A stretch of 64,000 nucleotides of DNA from Leekyejoonella antrihumi (GTDB lineage: Bacteria; Actinomycetota; Actinomycetes; Actinomycetales; Dermatophilaceae): NCBI RefSeq assembly GCF_007845645.1, contig NZ_VCQV01000012.1, positions 47,471 to 111,470 of the forward strand. The letters run 5' to 3'. Numbering within the stretch: position 1 is the first letter of the stretch; each line of letters opens with the position of its first letter. The notes beneath the pieces were generated by a model. It made no database searches, had not been told where the DNA came from, and was given only the letters and a program-made list of their open reading frames with translations. The position numbers were made by a program, and so were the translations under genes. Positions 45,107-54,899 of this stretch are shown here, in pieces.

Positions 45107-47124
45107 TGACCAGCCTGCTCGGCACCTCGATCGCGGCCATGCCCGCGGCACTGCGCAAGCTCGACCCCCGGCACCTGGTGCACACTCCGGTGATCTTCGT
45201 GGTCTGGGTGTGCGCAGCCCTCACCACGGTGCTCTCGATCACCGACGGAAGCCTTTTCGCCTGGTCGGTGACCGTCTGGCTCTGGCTCACGATCGTGTTC
45301 GCCAACATCGCCGAGGCAATCGCCGAGGGCCGCGGCAAGGCCCAGGCCCAGTCGCTGCGGCGCACCCGCACCACCGCCACGGCACGGCGTCTGATCGGCG
45401 GCGCAGACGGAGCCGAGGAGGTCGTAGCCGCCGCCGACCTGCGGCCCGGTGACGTGGTCGTGGTCGAGGCGGGCGAGGTGATCCCCGGCGACGGCGACGT
45501 CATCGACGGTGTTGCCACGGTGGACGAGTCCGCGGTCACCGGCGAGTCGGCCCCCGTCGTGCGGGAGGCAGGCGGCGACCGGTGCGCCGTGACCGGTGGC
45601 ACCAGCGTCCTCTCCGACCGCATCCTGGTCGAGATCACCTCACGGCCCGGAGAGACGTTCATCGACCGGATGATCTCCCTGGTGGAAGGCGCCGCCCGGC
45701 AGAAGACACCCAACGAGATCGCCCTCGGCGTCCTGCTGGTGGTGCTGACCCTGGTCTTCCTGCTCGCCGTCGGCACCATCCCGCTGCTCACCCGGATAGC
45801 CGGTCACCCGCCAACGGTGATCACGCTGGTCGCCCTGCTGGTGTGCCTCATTCCGACCACGATCGGCGCCCTGCTCTCGGCGATCGGCATCGCGGGCATG
45901 GACCGCCTCGTCCAGCACAACGTGCTGGCCATGTCGGGCCGCGCAGTGGAGGCCGCCGGCGACGTCTCGACCCTGCTGCTCGACAAGACCGGCACCATCA
46001 CGCTCGGCAACCGCCAGGCCGCGCGCATCGTGGTCGTCGGCGGCGGGGACTCGGCGCAGACCCATGCTCTCGCGCGACTCTCCTCGTTGGCAGACCTGAC
46101 ACCCGAGGGGCGTTCGGTTGTGACCCTGGTGGACGGGACGCTCCAGGACACTGCTGACCTGCCCGATGGCGCCCGTGAGGTGCCGTTCACCGCGCAGACC
46201 CGGATGAGCGGCGTCGACCTGGCCGACGGCACCCGAGTCCGCAAGGGAGCGAGCTCGGCGGTCGCCAAGTGGCTCAGAGAGACCGGTGGCGCCCTGCCCG
46301 ACTCAGTGCTGGCGCAGTGCGACAGCATCAGCTCGGACGGCGGCACCCCCCTGGTGGTGGCGGTGCAGCCTCCGCGGGGCTGCGCGAGCGCCATTGGCGT
46401 GATCCACCTGAAGGACGTCGTCAAGCCCGGAATGACCGAGCGCTTCAACCAGCTGCGGATGATGGGCATCCGCACGGTCATGATCACCGGAGACAATCCG
46501 CTCACGGCCAAGGCAATTGCGGCCGAGGCCGGGGTCGACGACTTCCTCGCCGAGGCCACGCCGGAGGACAAGATGCGCCTCATTCGGCAGGAGCAGCAGG
46601 GTGGCCGCATGGTTGCCATGACCGGGGATGGCACCAATGACGCGCCCGCCCTCGCTCAGGCCGATGTCGGCGTGGCGATGAACACCGGGACGTCGGCGGC
46701 CAAGGAGGCCGGCAACATGGTCGACCTCGACTCCGACCCGACCAAGCTGATCGACATCGTCGGCATCGGCAAGCAGCTCCTGATCACCCGCGGCGCCCTC
46801 ACGACCTTCTCCATCGCCAACGACCTGGCCAAGTACTTCGCAGTGATACCCGCGATGTTCGCGCCCCTCTATCCAGGTCTGTCCCGACTGAACGTGATGC
46901 AGCTGCACTCTCCGCAGTCGGCGATCCTCTCCGCCGTCATCTTCAACGCGTTGATCATCATCGCCTTGATCCCGCTGTCGCTCAAGGGCGTCCGCTACCG
47001 TCCCGCCGGCGTCGAAGCGCTTCTTCGACGGAACCTGTTCATCTTCGGGCTCGGTGGCGTGATCGCTCCGTTCATCGGCATCAAGGCTATCGACCTCATT
47101 GTCCAGCTCCTACCAGGAATGTGA
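45106..47124 (+). CDS. kdpB: K+-transporting P-type ATPase subunit B
   Basis: The 672-residue catalytic subunit has the phosphorylation site [13 protein letters not shown] near residue 300, actuator motif VTGESAPV, hinge [20 protein letters not shown] and the KdpB-specific DESAVTGES. It drives K+ import with ATP. The start at 45106 shares a base with the kdpA stop. Confidence 0.95.
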   Translation: MTSLLGTSIAAMPAALRKLDPRHLVHTPVIFVVWVCAALTTVLSITDGSLFAWSVTVWLWLTIVFANIAEAIAEGRGKAQAQSLRRTRTTATARRLIGGADGAEEVVAAADLRPGDVVVVEAGEVIPGDGDVIDGVATVDESAVTGESAPVVREAGGDRCAVTGGTSVLSDRILVEITSRPGETFIDRMISLVEGAARQKTPNEIALGVLLVVLTLVFLLAVGTIPLLTRIAGHPPTVITLVALLVCLIPTTIGALLSAIGIAGMDRLVQHNVLAMSGRAVEAAGDVSTLLLDKTGTITLGNRQAARIVVVGGGDSAQTHALARLSSLADLTPEGRSVVTLVDGTLQDTADLPDGAREVPFTAQTRMSGVDLADGTRVRKGASSAVAKWLRETGGALPDSVLAQCDSISSDGGTPLVVAVQPPRGCASAIGVIHLKDVVKPGMTERFNQLRMMGIRTVMITGDNPLTAKAIAAEAGVDDFLAEATPEDKMRLIRQEQQGGRMVAMTGDGTNDAPALAQADVGVAMNTGTSAAKEAGNMVDLDSDPTKLIDIVGIGKQLLITRGALTTFSIANDLAKYFAVIPAMFAPLYPGLSRLNVMQLHSPQSAILSAVIFNALIIIALIPLSLKGVRYRPAGVEALLRRNLFIFGLGGVIAPFIGIKAIDLIVQLLPGM

Positions 47125-47708
47125 GCCCTGTCATGTCACTGCGCCCATCGGCACTGGGTCGCCAGACCAGCGCTGCGGTGAAGATGCTCTTGGTCCTGAC
47201 CCTCGTGCTCGGGATCGGCTATCCAGCGCTCGTCTGGTCCGTGGGTCGGCTGGCACTGCCGGGTCAGGCAGGCGGCTCGCTCGTGAGCGCGAGCGGCCGC
47301 GTCGTCGGGTCGTCACTCATCGGACAGCAGTGGAACGGACCGCAGTGGTTTCATGGCCGTCCCTCCGCGTCGGACTACGCCGGAAACACCAGCGGAGGCT
47401 CCAACCTCCCGCCCGGTGACCCCCGCCTGACGCGCCAGGTGCAGGCGCGCCGCGCGGCAGCCGGTCCCATCGGCAACCAGCTGCCGCCGGACGCTCTGAC
47501 CGCTAGCGCCAGTGGGCTGGACCCGCACATCTCCCCCGCCTACGCCCGGCTGCAGATCGAGCGGGTTGCGGCTGCTCGACACCTGCCGATCAAGGTCGTG
47601 CGTCACCTGGTCGACGCGCACACCCAGCCCAGGACCCTCGGGTTCATCGGCGAGCCGCGAGTCAACGTGCTGGAGCTCAACCTGGCCCTCGAGCACCAGG
47701 CTCGCTGA
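47121..47708 (+). CDS. kdpC: K+-transporting ATPase subunit C
   Basis: The 195-residue protein has one N-terminal helix ([25 protein letters not shown]) and the family motifs [21 protein letters not shown] and [22 protein letters not shown]. The GTG at 47121 overlaps the kdpB stop (GTGA). An ATG at 47133 is the alternative start; neither has a strong RBS. Confidence 0.94.
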   Translation: MSPVMSLRPSALGRQTSAAVKMLLVLTLVLGIGYPALVWSVGRLALPGQAGGSLVSASGRVVGSSLIGQQWNGPQWFHGRPSASDYAGNTSGGSNLPPGDPRLTRQVQARRAAAGPIGNQLPPDALTASASGLDPHISPAYARLQIERVAAARHLPIKVVRHLVDAHTQPRTLGFIGEPRVNVLELNLALEHQAR

Positions 47709-47752
47709 GCGCCCATTCGCACGGACCGGGCCGAAGGAAGCACAATCAACCT

Positions 47753-50284
47753 ATGACTCGTGGAAGTCTGCGCATCTACCTCGGATCGGCGCCGGGTGTG
47801 GGCAAGACGGTGAAGATGCTGCAGGAGGCGCATCGGCGGCAAGACCGCGGCACCGATGTCGTGGTGGGCCTGGTGGAGACGCATGGCCGTGCCTACACGG
47901 AGGAAGCGTTGGCCGGCCTCGAGCAGGTGCCTCGGACGCCCCTGCCGACGGGTCGCGCGACGCTGTGGGAGCTCGACGTCGAGGCCGTGCTACGCCGTGG
48001 GCCCCAGGTCGTTCTCGTCGACGAGCTCGCGCATCGCAACCCGGCCGGTTCGCCGCACACCCGCCGATGGGAGGACATCGACCAGCTGCTGAATGCGGGC
48101 ATCGACGTGATCTCGACGCTGAACGTGCAGCACCTGGAGTCCCTGAACGACGCGGTCTACGAGATCACCGGTGTGCGTCAGCAGGAAACGGTGCCCGAAG
48201 CCGTCGCGCGCGCCGCCGACCAGCTGGAGCTGGTCGACATGTCGCCGGAGGCGCTGCGGCGGCGGCTCGCGCACGGCAACGTGTATGCATCCGAGCGCGT
48301 CGATGCCGCCCTGTCCAGCTACTTCCGGCCGGGCAACCTTTCGGCCCTGCGTGAGCTCGCGCTGCTCTGGCTTGCCGACCGGGTCGACGAGGCCCTGTCG
48401 AGCTACCGCGCCGAGCACAGCATCCAGGCGACCTGGCCGACCCGGGAACGGGTTGTCGTCGCCCTGACCGGCGGACCCGAGCAGGAGACGCTGCTGCGCC
48501 GAGGAGCGCGAGTCGCCGGCCGAGGCGGCGGGCAGCTCATCGCCGTCCAGGTGGTGCCCGACACCGGCCTGCGCGACATCGATCCGGCCCATGCCCGATC
48601 GGCCAGGTCGCTCACCACCGATCTGGGGGGTGAGTTCCACACCGTCACCGGGACCAATGTCGGCTCGGCCATCCTCGACTTCGCCCGCAGCGTCAACGCG
48701 TCCCAGATCGTCATCGGTGCCAGTAGCCGCACTCGATGGCAACGCCTGTGGTCCGGTGGTGTTGGGGAAACCGTGGTGTCCGGCTCCGGCGATATCAACG
48801 TGCTCATGGTCACCCACGCTCGGGCGCACGCGGAGTCTCTATCCGGCCGATCCACCTCGAGCATCGGCGCACGCCGCCAGCTCTATGGCTGGTTGCTGTC
48901 GACCGCCGGTGTCGCACTGCTGACCTGGCTGCTGCTGATCACCAGTCACTGGCACGACCTCCCGCTGGAGGTGCTGATCTATCTGGCGCTCACCGTGCTG
49001 ACGGCGATCGTCGGTGGGCTGTGGCCGGCGCTGGCGACTGCAGTGCTCTCCAGTCTGGTGCTCAACTGGTATTTCGCCCCGCCGTTCGGGACTTTGACGA
49101 TCAGCCAGCCCCAGAACGCCGCGGCGCTGGTGCTCTTCGTCCTCGTGGCCGTCTCGGTGGCCACCGTCGTGCACACCTCCGCGCGGCGTGCCACGGATGC
49201 GCGTGTTGCGCAGCATGACTCGCGCATCCTCGCCGATCTGGCCCACTCGATGATGCTCGCCGAAGACCCGCTGCCGGCCCTCCTGCAGCAGGCCCGTGAC
49301 ATCTTCGCGGCGGACGGCGCGGCGCTGGTCCATCGCAGCCGGGGAGGCACCCTCGGCGACACGGTCCTGGCCTCCGGTAGCGACCGGGACCAGGACGGGT
49401 CCAATGTTGTCCGGGCCGACGTCGGTGAGCATCATGCTCTGGTGCTGGTCGGTGGCGTCCAGGACGCGTCCCGGCGGGGCCTGCTTGAGGCCTTCGCCGA
49501 CAACGCCAGCGAGATCTTGCACCGTGAGGACCTGGCCGCACAAGCGGCCCAGGCCGTCGGCCTTGCGCGCGACAACCGCGCACGGACAGCGCTGCTCGCG
49601 GCGGTGTCGCACGACCTACGCACCCCGCTGTCGGCCATCAAGGCCGGCGTCTCCGGTCTCCGCAGCGTCGACATCACGCTGTCCGCCGACGACCAGCGTG
49701 ACCTGCTCGAACAGGTCGAGGCCTCCACCGACCAGCTGGACGGACTGATCGAGAACCTGCTCGACATGTCACGCATTCAGTCCCGCAGCATCACCGCTCG
49801 GACCGACACCGTGCTGCTGCGGGAGGTCCTCGAGATCACCATCGGCTCGCTCAGCACTCCGCAGCGTGTGCGAACCTGGCTACCTGACCCACAGCTGGTC
49901 TGCACCGCCGACGCCGGACTGCTGGAGCGGGTGCTGGCCAACCTGCTCGAGAACGCGCTGCGCTACTCCCCCGGCCGACAGGAGATCGTGATGACCGCGG
50001 AGCGACTGGGACCGGCCGTGCAGATCCGGGTGATCGACCGCGGGCCAGGTGTCCCCGAGTCGGAACGCACCGGGATCTTCGCACCATTCCAGAGGTATGG
50101 GGACTCCCCGCGAGGCACCGGGGTGGGGCTCGGCCTGGCGGTGGCCAAGGGCCTGACCGAAGCAATGGACGGCAGCGTGACCGCGGCCGACACTCCTGGG
50201 GGCGGTCTGACGATGACTGTCGAGCTGCCCGTCGGCCCCAACTCGGGATCGGGGCCACTTTCGCCGGTGGGGCGGCGCGAATGA
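47753..50284 (+). CDS. kdpD: Sensor histidine kinase KdpD
   Basis: The 843-residue protein has the N-terminal KdpD domain with Walker A GSAPGVGKTVKML and DELAHRNPAGSPHTRRWED, then a universal-stress-like domain (VVVALTGGPEQETLLRRGARVA...). Four membrane helices lie near residues 380-480, then a GAF-like segment and the kinase core: phospho-His in AVSHDLRTPLSAIK, N-box NLLENALRYSP and G2 GTGVGLGLAV. It senses K+ limitation or ionic stress and controls KdpE. The start follows kdpC by 44 bp with a GAAGGA RBS. Confidence 0.95.
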   Translation: MTRGSLRIYLGSAPGVGKTVKMLQEAHRRQDRGTDVVVGLVETHGRAYTEEALAGLEQVPRTPLPTGRATLWELDVEAVLRRGPQVVLVDELAHRNPAGSPHTRRWEDIDQLLNAGIDVISTLNVQHLESLNDAVYEITGVRQQETVPEAVARAADQLELVDMSPEALRRRLAHGNVYASERVDAALSSYFRPGNLSALRELALLWLADRVDEALSSYRAEHSIQATWPTRERVVVALTGGPEQETLLRRGARVAGRGGGQLIAVQVVPDTGLRDIDPAHARSARSLTTDLGGEFHTVTGTNVGSAILDFARSVNASQIVIGASSRTRWQRLWSGGVGETVVSGSGDINVLMVTHARAHAESLSGRSTSSIGARRQLYGWLLSTAGVALLTWLLLITSHWHDLPLEVLIYLALTVLTAIVGGLWPALATAVLSSLVLNWYFAPPFGTLTISQPQNAAALVLFVLVAVSVATVVHTSARRATDARVAQHDSRILADLAHSMMLAEDPLPALLQQARDIFAADGAALVHRSRGGTLGDTVLASGSDRDQDGSNVVRADVGEHHALVLVGGVQDASRRGLLEAFADNASEILHREDLAAQAAQAVGLARDNRARTALLAAVSHDLRTPLSAIKAGVSGLRSVDITLSADDQRDLLEQVEASTDQLDGLIENLLDMSRIQSRSITARTDTVLLREVLEITIGSLSTPQRVRTWLPDPQLVCTADAGLLERVLANLLENALRYSPGRQEIVMTAERLGPAVQIRVIDRGPGVPESERTGIFAPFQRYGDSPRGTGVGLGLAVAKGLTEAMDGSVTAADTPGGGLTMTVELPVGPNSGSGPLSPVGRRE

Positions 50285-50958
50285 CCCGCATCCTCGTCGT
50301 CGACGACGACCCGGCGCTGGTCCGCACGCTCGGCATCAACCTGCGCGCACGGGACTACGAGGTGGAGTCCGCGTTCGACGGCAGGTCGGCCCTGCAGAGC
50401 GTTGCCGACGCTCCCGCGGATCTCATGGTGCTTGACCTCGGTCTGCCGGACATCGACGGGGTGGAGGTCATCCGGCGGGTGCGCACCATGTCGCAGCTGC
50501 CGATCATCGTGCTGTCGGCGCGCCACGAGTCCGATGACAAGGTCGAAGCGCTTGACGAGGGTGCGGACGACTACGTCACGAAGCCGTTCGGGGTCGACGA
50601 GCTGCTGGCTCGCATCCGCACCAGTCTGCGCAGGTCGGCCGTGGAGGAGCCACCCGCCCCGAGCATCGCCACAGCCGACTTCAGCCTCGACTTCGCCGAA
50701 CGTGTCGCGACCCGCGCCGGCCACCCGTTGCATCTGACTCCCACGGAGTGGCGCCTGCTGGAGGCCCTCGCTCACCACCGAGGACATCTGGTCCGACAGG
50801 AGGACCTGCTCTTCGCTGTCTGGGGCAACGGCTATGAACGGCAGAGCCACTACCTGCGGGTGTATACCGGGAACCTGCGGCGCAAGCTCGAGCCGACGCC
50901 TGGCCGGCCGCGCTACCTGCAGACCGAGCCGGGCATCGGATACCGGCTGGAGGTCTGA
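50281..50958 (+). CDS. kdpE: KdpE response regulator
   Basis: In this 225-residue protein the receiver has VVDDD, acceptor Asp in LMVLDLGLPD and Lys in DDYVTKPFG. Winged helix LTPTEWRLLEALAHHRGHLVRQEDLLFAVWG. The ATG overlaps the kdpD stop. It should activate kdpFABC through the tandem sites at 43310-43341. Confidence 0.94.
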   Translation: MTRILVVDDDPALVRTLGINLRARDYEVESAFDGRSALQSVADAPADLMVLDLGLPDIDGVEVIRRVRTMSQLPIIVLSARHESDDKVEALDEGADDYVTKPFGVDELLARIRTSLRRSAVEEPPAPSIATADFSLDFAERVATRAGHPLHLTPTEWRLLEALAHHRGHLVRQEDLLFAVWGNGYERQSHYLRVYTGNLRRKLEPTPGRPRYLQTEPGIGYRLEV

Positions 50959-51058
50959 GCGCCACACCCCGCGCGGCGCCTACCGTGCTTTTGGAAGCTG
51001 CAGCCGCGCGTCCCGTGCACACGGCCCGAAGGCTCTCGGATAAAGTCATCCGCGACAA

Positions 51059-51132
51059 GGGGCGGTAGCTCAGCTGGTTAGAGCAGCGGACTCATAATCC
51101 GTCGGTCCTGGGTTCAAGCCCCAGCCGCCCCA
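51059..51132 (+). tRNA. tRNA with CAT anticodon (Met elongator, or Ile2 if lysidine-modified)
   Basis: Acceptor stem GGGGCGG pairs with CCGCCCC at 51125-51131 and discriminator A follows. The D-arm is GCTC...GAGC. The anticodon stem GCGGA/TCCGT encloses loop CTCATAA, giving anticodon CAT. The T-arm has GGTTCAA in the loop. The anticodon stem lacks the GGG/CCC pairs of initiator tRNA, so it is an elongator Met or a TilS-modified Ile tRNA; sequence alone does not decide. CCA is not encoded. Confidence 0.93.
51104..51132 (+). other. Likely chromosomal attachment site (tRNA 3' half)
   Basis: The tRNA T-arm and acceptor end lie next to a tyrosine integrase that points towards it, the usual arrangement for tRNA-targeted integration. 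No second copy of this sequence was found in the window, so the far end would be beyond 64 kb or lost. Confidence 0.4.
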
Positions 51133-51135
51133 CAG

Positions 51136-51186
51136 AGCCTCTGATCTGCAGTTTTGGCGACATCACTGCAGGTCAGAGGCTTTTTG
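51136..51186 (+). terminator. Rho-independent terminator after the tRNA
   Basis: Arms 51136-51151 and 51166-51181 (AGCCTCTGATCTGCAG and its complement with one G-U pair) form a 16-bp stem with a 14-base loop, followed by a TTTTT run. Confidence 0.85.
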
Positions 51187-51241
51187 TGGAATCTTCGACT
51201 TACAGCCTTTGGCAGTCGAAAGCCGTCCTCCAGTGTCGGTT

Positions 51242-51260
51242 CTGTGTCACGGTGACACAG
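51242..51260. repeat. 19-bp perfect palindrome, first copy
   Basis: CTGTGTCACGGTGACACAG is symmetric around a central G. A second copy of the core lies 74 bp away, centre to centre. Both sit between the tRNA and the 3' end of the integrase, where arm-type integrase or excisionase sites are expected. Confidence 0.8.
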
Positions 51261-51316
51261 GAAGAGCCCAAAAAGGCAGGCCGTTGACCTGCACGTTTGT
51301 CGGCGCCCTCCTCGCG

Positions 51317-51333
51317 TGTGTCACGGTGACACA
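51317..51333. repeat. 17-bp perfect palindrome, second copy
   Basis: TGTGTCACGGTGACACA matches the core of the palindrome at 51242-51260. It ends 19 bases before the integrase stop. Confidence 0.8.
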
Positions 51334-51352
51334 GCGATTTTGCCCGCTTTGA

Positions 51353-52468
51353 TCACCGTGAGCTGCCCGCCGATACATGCCCAGGAACCGGCTCCAGTAG
51401 ACCCTCGATCCGGTCGGCCACATCGGTCAGATCGTCGTTCCACAGGTGCCCGTAGAGGTCCAGCGTCATCGTCGCGGTCGCGTGCCCGAGCATCGCCTGG
51501 ACCTGCTTCACATCGGCGCCCGAGCCGATCGCCATTGATGCTGCCGTGTGTCGCAAATCATGAAAGTGCAGGGCGGCCGGCGCGCCCGCCTTCGCCTTCA
51601 CCCGCGCCCACTTACGGGTCCACGACCCGTGCGACCACGAGTGTCCCCGGGTGGTTACGAACAACGGATCATCGGCGGGGCGACCGTCGCAAATGGCCGC
51701 CAGCTCCGCCGTCACTGTCGCAGTGAGGGGAACGTCGCGAGCGCGACCGCCCTTGGTCCGATCTTGCGCGACCTTCTTGCCACCAACCGTCGACAGCGTC
51801 CGCGCCACGCGCAGCCGACGACGCCGCACGTCGAGGTCACCAACCCGGGCTCCGGCAATCTCGCCGAACCGCATCCCCGTCGTCACCGCGAGGTGAACAA
51901 GCGGTCGGTCCGTGCCCGCCACGTCCAGCAGCACGCGCACCTGGTCGGCAGACAAGAATGCCGCGTCCCGCTTCTTCGTCTTGCGGACCGTCACACCATC
52001 GACAGGGTTGCCGATCAGCACCCCGTCTCTCACCGCCAAGTCCACCGCCTGAGACAAGATCAGAACCGCCCGCGACACCCGGGATGCGGACAGTGGGAGC
52101 CCCGCGCTCCAGGCAAGTACGTCACTGTGCCTGATGTCCTCCAGCGGCACCATCCCCCACCGGGGGCGTACGTGGACTCGCAGGATGGACTCGTAATCGG
52201 CGACCGACGTCGGTGCCAGCCCGGCCTTGGTCTGAAACCAGACGGTCAACCACACGCCGGTGAGATCAGCCGTGTCCCTCTGTGACGGCGCAACCTTGAG
52301 TTGCGCCAGGAACACCTCGGCGGCATCCCTTGTCCGATAGGACTTGGAGCGCGCGCTGCCGTCCGACTCGCGCCAGCGAGCCCTCCAGCGCAGCCCAGTC
52401 CCGTAACGTGAGGTCTTCCGCTTCTTGCCGTCAGGTCCTTTGACGGTCCAGACATCATCAACATTCAT
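51353..52468 (-). CDS. Tyrosine-type site-specific integrase
   Basis: The 371-residue protein has an N-terminal arm-binding region with Gly/Arg-rich KKRKTSRYGTGLRWRARWRESDG, a SAM-like core-binding domain (SVADYESILRVHVRPRWGMVPLEDI) and the catalytic domain. Catalytic residues: Arg in TTGMRFGEIAGAR, H-x-x-R in HFHDLRHTAASMA, His in MLGHATATMTLDLYGH and the nucleophile Tyr in LDLYGH. It is convergent with the tRNA. ATG at 52468 lacks a clear RBS; a longer start at 52519 is possible. Confidence 0.92.
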   Translation of the reverse strand: MNVDDVWTVKGPDGKKRKTSRYGTGLRWRARWRESDGSARSKSYRTRDAAEVFLAQLKVAPSQRDTADLTGVWLTVWFQTKAGLAPTSVADYESILRVHVRPRWGMVPLEDIRHSDVLAWSAGLPLSASRVSRAVLILSQAVDLAVRDGVLIGNPVDGVTVRKTKKRDAAFLSADQVRVLLDVAGTDRPLVHLAVTTGMRFGEIAGARVGDLDVRRRRLRVARTLSTVGGKKVAQDRTKGGRARDVPLTATVTAELAAICDGRPADDPLFVTTRGHSWSHGSWTRKWARVKAKAGAPAALHFHDLRHTAASMAIGSGADVKQVQAMLGHATATMTLDLYGHLWNDDLTDVADRIEGLLEPVPGHVSAGSSR

Positions 52469-52957
52469 TTCGGCGTCGCGACCTTCGTTGTGGCATGGCG
52501 CCAGGTCAAAACTTCCCACCCGGCCGGGTTACCTCAGAACGATACCCAGCAGCCTGGGGTGCAGCCCGCCGCTGACGCTGACCACCCCCAGGCTGGAGTT
52601 GAGCAGCCCGTCGCCGACCTCGGCTCCGCTGTACCGAGTCGATCGCCGACTGCGCGAGAATGATGGCGTGTCAATCATGTCGACGAGGAGCGGTGCCCCC
52701 AGCGAGACGCGCCCGCAGAACCCGCGACCCTCGTCTGAACTCCCTTGGTAAGGACGGCCGTCGACGTTGGCCAACCCGACCACAGGACACCGGTCGACTC
52801 CTCGTGGAGCAGATGACGGGCGGGCAGCCAGCGGTTCTGCCGCGATGCGAGCGCCAAGTTCACGACCGCACCCGACCGGCGTCCGCCCAAGGCTGGCGAG
52901 GAGTTGCGCGGCGAACACCACAGGGCCCCAATCAGACAGGGGCAACTTCCCCCCCCC
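52469..52957. other. Non-coding interval between integrase and IS110 element
   Basis: About 490 bp. Frames on both strands are open but show no recognisable domain, RBS or family motif. A run of nine C bases ends it at about 52957. It may contain the promoter of the integrase and remnants of an older insertion. Confidence 0.5.
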
Positions 52958-53062
52958 GTTACCTTGTTCGTGGGCCTTGACGCAAGGCTCCTGGTCGCCA
53001 GGCTCGGCATGACTTATTCCCCCTGTCGTACGCATGATCCGGGGGGTGTTGTCACCGGGACT

Positions 53063-53141
53063 GGTGGCGTGGGTGATCGCTAATAGGGACCGGACCACCT
53101 GGCTTGTCGAGGTAGGTCTGATCGTAACGTGGGTGCCGACA
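53063..53141 (+). ncRNA. Candidate bridge RNA of the IS110 element
   Basis: Two consecutive stem-loops lie in the leader before the transposase. GGTGG (53063-53067) pairs with CCACC (53095-53099), and TGTCG (53105-53109) pairs with CGACA (53137-53141). Each encloses a 27-base loop. IS110-group elements such as IS621 make a bridge RNA from this region with two internal guide loops. The real transcript probably extends further on both sides. Confidence 0.4.
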
Positions 53142-53192
53142 TCCTTCGCCTGATCTGGTGACCAGCTCATCAAGTGGGAGGAAGAGGAGTTC

Positions 53193-54389
53193 ATGACTCG
53201 TCCGGAGTACGCGGTGTTCCTGGGCCTGGATGTCGGCAAGGAAGAGCACCACGCCTGCGGGCTGGACCCCGACGGGGAACGCGTGCATGACAAGCCGCTG
53301 CCGCAGGACGAGGCCAAGCTGCGGGCACTGTTCGACAAGCTCGCCAACCGCGGCCGGGTGCTGGTCGTGGTCGACCAGCCCGCGACCATCGGCGCACTAC
53401 CGGTCACCGTGGCTCGCGACGCCGGCGTGGACGTGGCCTACCTGCCCGGACTGGCGATGCGCCGGATCGCCGACCTACACCCGGGCAACGCCAAAACAGA
53501 CGCCCGAGACGCGTACATCATCGCCGAAGCCGCACGGTCGATGCCGCACGCGCTGCGGCGTGTGGACGTCGGTGACGAGGCCTTGGCAGACCTGGAAGTC
53601 ACCGTCGGCTATGACGACGACCTGGCAGCCGAGGTCACCCGGGTCACCAACCGAATCCGCGGACTGCTCACCCAGATTCACCCCGCCCTGGAGCGGGCGA
53701 TCGGTGGCTGGCTGCACCACAAGGCCGTCCTGGAGCTGCTGACCCGGTTCGGTGGGCCGACCGGGCTGCGCGCCGCGGGACGTCGCCGGCTGACGGCCGT
53801 GGCCAAACCCCGCGCGCCACGCATCCATACCAAGATCGTCGACGCCGTCCTGGCCGCCCTGGACGAGCAGACCGTCGTGGTGCCCGGCACGACGGCGGCC
53901 GAGCGCGTGCTGCCCAAGCTCGCGACCCAGCTGGCGGGACTGCTGGCCGAGCGTGCCGACGCGGCACGCCAGGTCGAGGAGATGCTCGATGCGCACCCTC
54001 TTTCCACGGTCCTGACCTCGATGCCCGGCATCGGGGTCAGGACCGGCGCCCGCATCCTGCTCGAGGTCGGCGACGGCTCCGCATTCCCGACTCCAGGACA
54101 CCTGGCCGCCTACGCCGGCCTGACCCCGGTCACCCGCCGGTCGGGGTCCTCGATCCGTGGCGAACACCCCAACCGAGGCGGGAACAAGAAACTCAAGAAC
54201 GCCATGTTCCAAGCCGCGTTCGCCGCCCTGCACGACCCCGCCTCCCGGACCTACTACGACCGCAAACGGGCCCAGAACAAGAAGCACAACGCCGCGATCA
54301 TCTGTCTCGCCAGACGCCGCTGCGACGTCCTCTACGCGATGCTCCGCGATGGCACCCCCTACACGACAAAAGCCCCGTCAGCGGCTTGA
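53193..54389 (+). CDS. IS110-family DEDD transposase
   Basis: The 398-residue protein has an N-terminal RuvC-like domain with Asp in VFLGLDVGKEEHHA, an acidic position in VVVDQPATIG and the pair of Asp in NAKTDARDAYIIAEAAR. The C-terminal transposase_20 domain is LTSMPGIGVRTGARILLEVGD...LAAYAGLTPVTRRSG, with the serine region SGSSIRGEHPNRGGNKKLKNAMF. GGAAGAGGAG RBS before the ATG. Apparently intact. Confidence 0.93.
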   Translation: MTRPEYAVFLGLDVGKEEHHACGLDPDGERVHDKPLPQDEAKLRALFDKLANRGRVLVVVDQPATIGALPVTVARDAGVDVAYLPGLAMRRIADLHPGNAKTDARDAYIIAEAARSMPHALRRVDVGDEALADLEVTVGYDDDLAAEVTRVTNRIRGLLTQIHPALERAIGGWLHHKAVLELLTRFGGPTGLRAAGRRRLTAVAKPRAPRIHTKIVDAVLAALDEQTVVVPGTTAAERVLPKLATQLAGLLAERADAARQVEEMLDAHPLSTVLTSMPGIGVRTGARILLEVGDGSAFPTPGHLAAYAGLTPVTRRSGSSIRGEHPNRGGNKKLKNAMFQAAFAALHDPASRTYYDRKRAQNKKHNAAIICLARRRCDVLYAMLRDGTPYTTKAPSAA

Positions 54390-54406
54390 CAAGAACCATA
54401 GGGACA

Positions 54407-54899
54407 CCCCCCCCCCGCACGGTGAGTGCAGCTCGTGCGTAGGCCGGACAACTCGCATCGCTGTAGCGCCGTCGGTATCGCTGCGCTCTGCTCCCGCCGC
54501 GTCATCGGCTACCTCAACAAGGCGAAGGCCAATCGTGCTGCTCGACCGCTCGACTCAGGTGCCAGCCCAAGGCAGTCTCCATTCAGCAAAGCGCCTGGTG
54601 AGTCTGGCCCGGTCTGTCGTCCTCGCCGGCTCGCCCGCGCTGATCGCTGTCCGTCGACCTGCGACCGGGCAAAGCGAGGGCGCCGGCTCCCATCGGTTAC
54701 CCGACGCGAGTCTGGTGGTCCCCATGCCGACCGAGACGGGCCTGACGCGCACCGCAGTCGCTCCACCACAACATCGCTGTGTACAAGGCTTACCGGCGCC
54801 GCGAGGTGTTCCTCGATGCTCCCCTGGTCGCTTCGCCCCTGCGGCGTTGATGCCTACGGATTAGTGCCTTACCCGCATCAACCCTCGGAGAACGCCCCC
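54407..54899. other. Non-coding interval after the IS110 element
   Basis: A run of ten Cs opens the stretch. Several overlapping frames are open through it, but no codon pattern or motif stands out, and the following integrase is better started at 54900. It may hold debris of disrupted genes. Confidence 0.45.

Larger units (their letters stand above)
52958..54406 (+). mobile_element. IS110-family insertion sequence (ends approximate)
   Basis: The element comprises a long left non-coding end (about 235 bp), a DEDD transposase gene and a very short right end (17 bp), the typical IS110-group layout without terminal inverted repeats. Both proposed edges abut C-runs (nine Cs to 52957, ten Cs from 54407). 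Exact ends are inferred from this layout only. Confidence 0.55.

Noticed and set aside
43687..47124. A 1145-codon open frame spanning kdpA and kdpB.
   Set aside because: Its first part is an off-frame shadow of kdpA. Only the section from 45106 is KdpB, with its own overlapping ATG.
51059..51132. Initiator tRNA-Met assignment.
   Set aside because: The anticodon stem is GCGGA/TCCGT, without the three G-C pairs of initiators, and the acceptor is fully paired.
52529..53407. A 292-codon minus-strand frame before and into the IS110 transposase.
   Set aside because: No domain is recognised, much of it is antisense to the transposase and leader, and there is no RBS.
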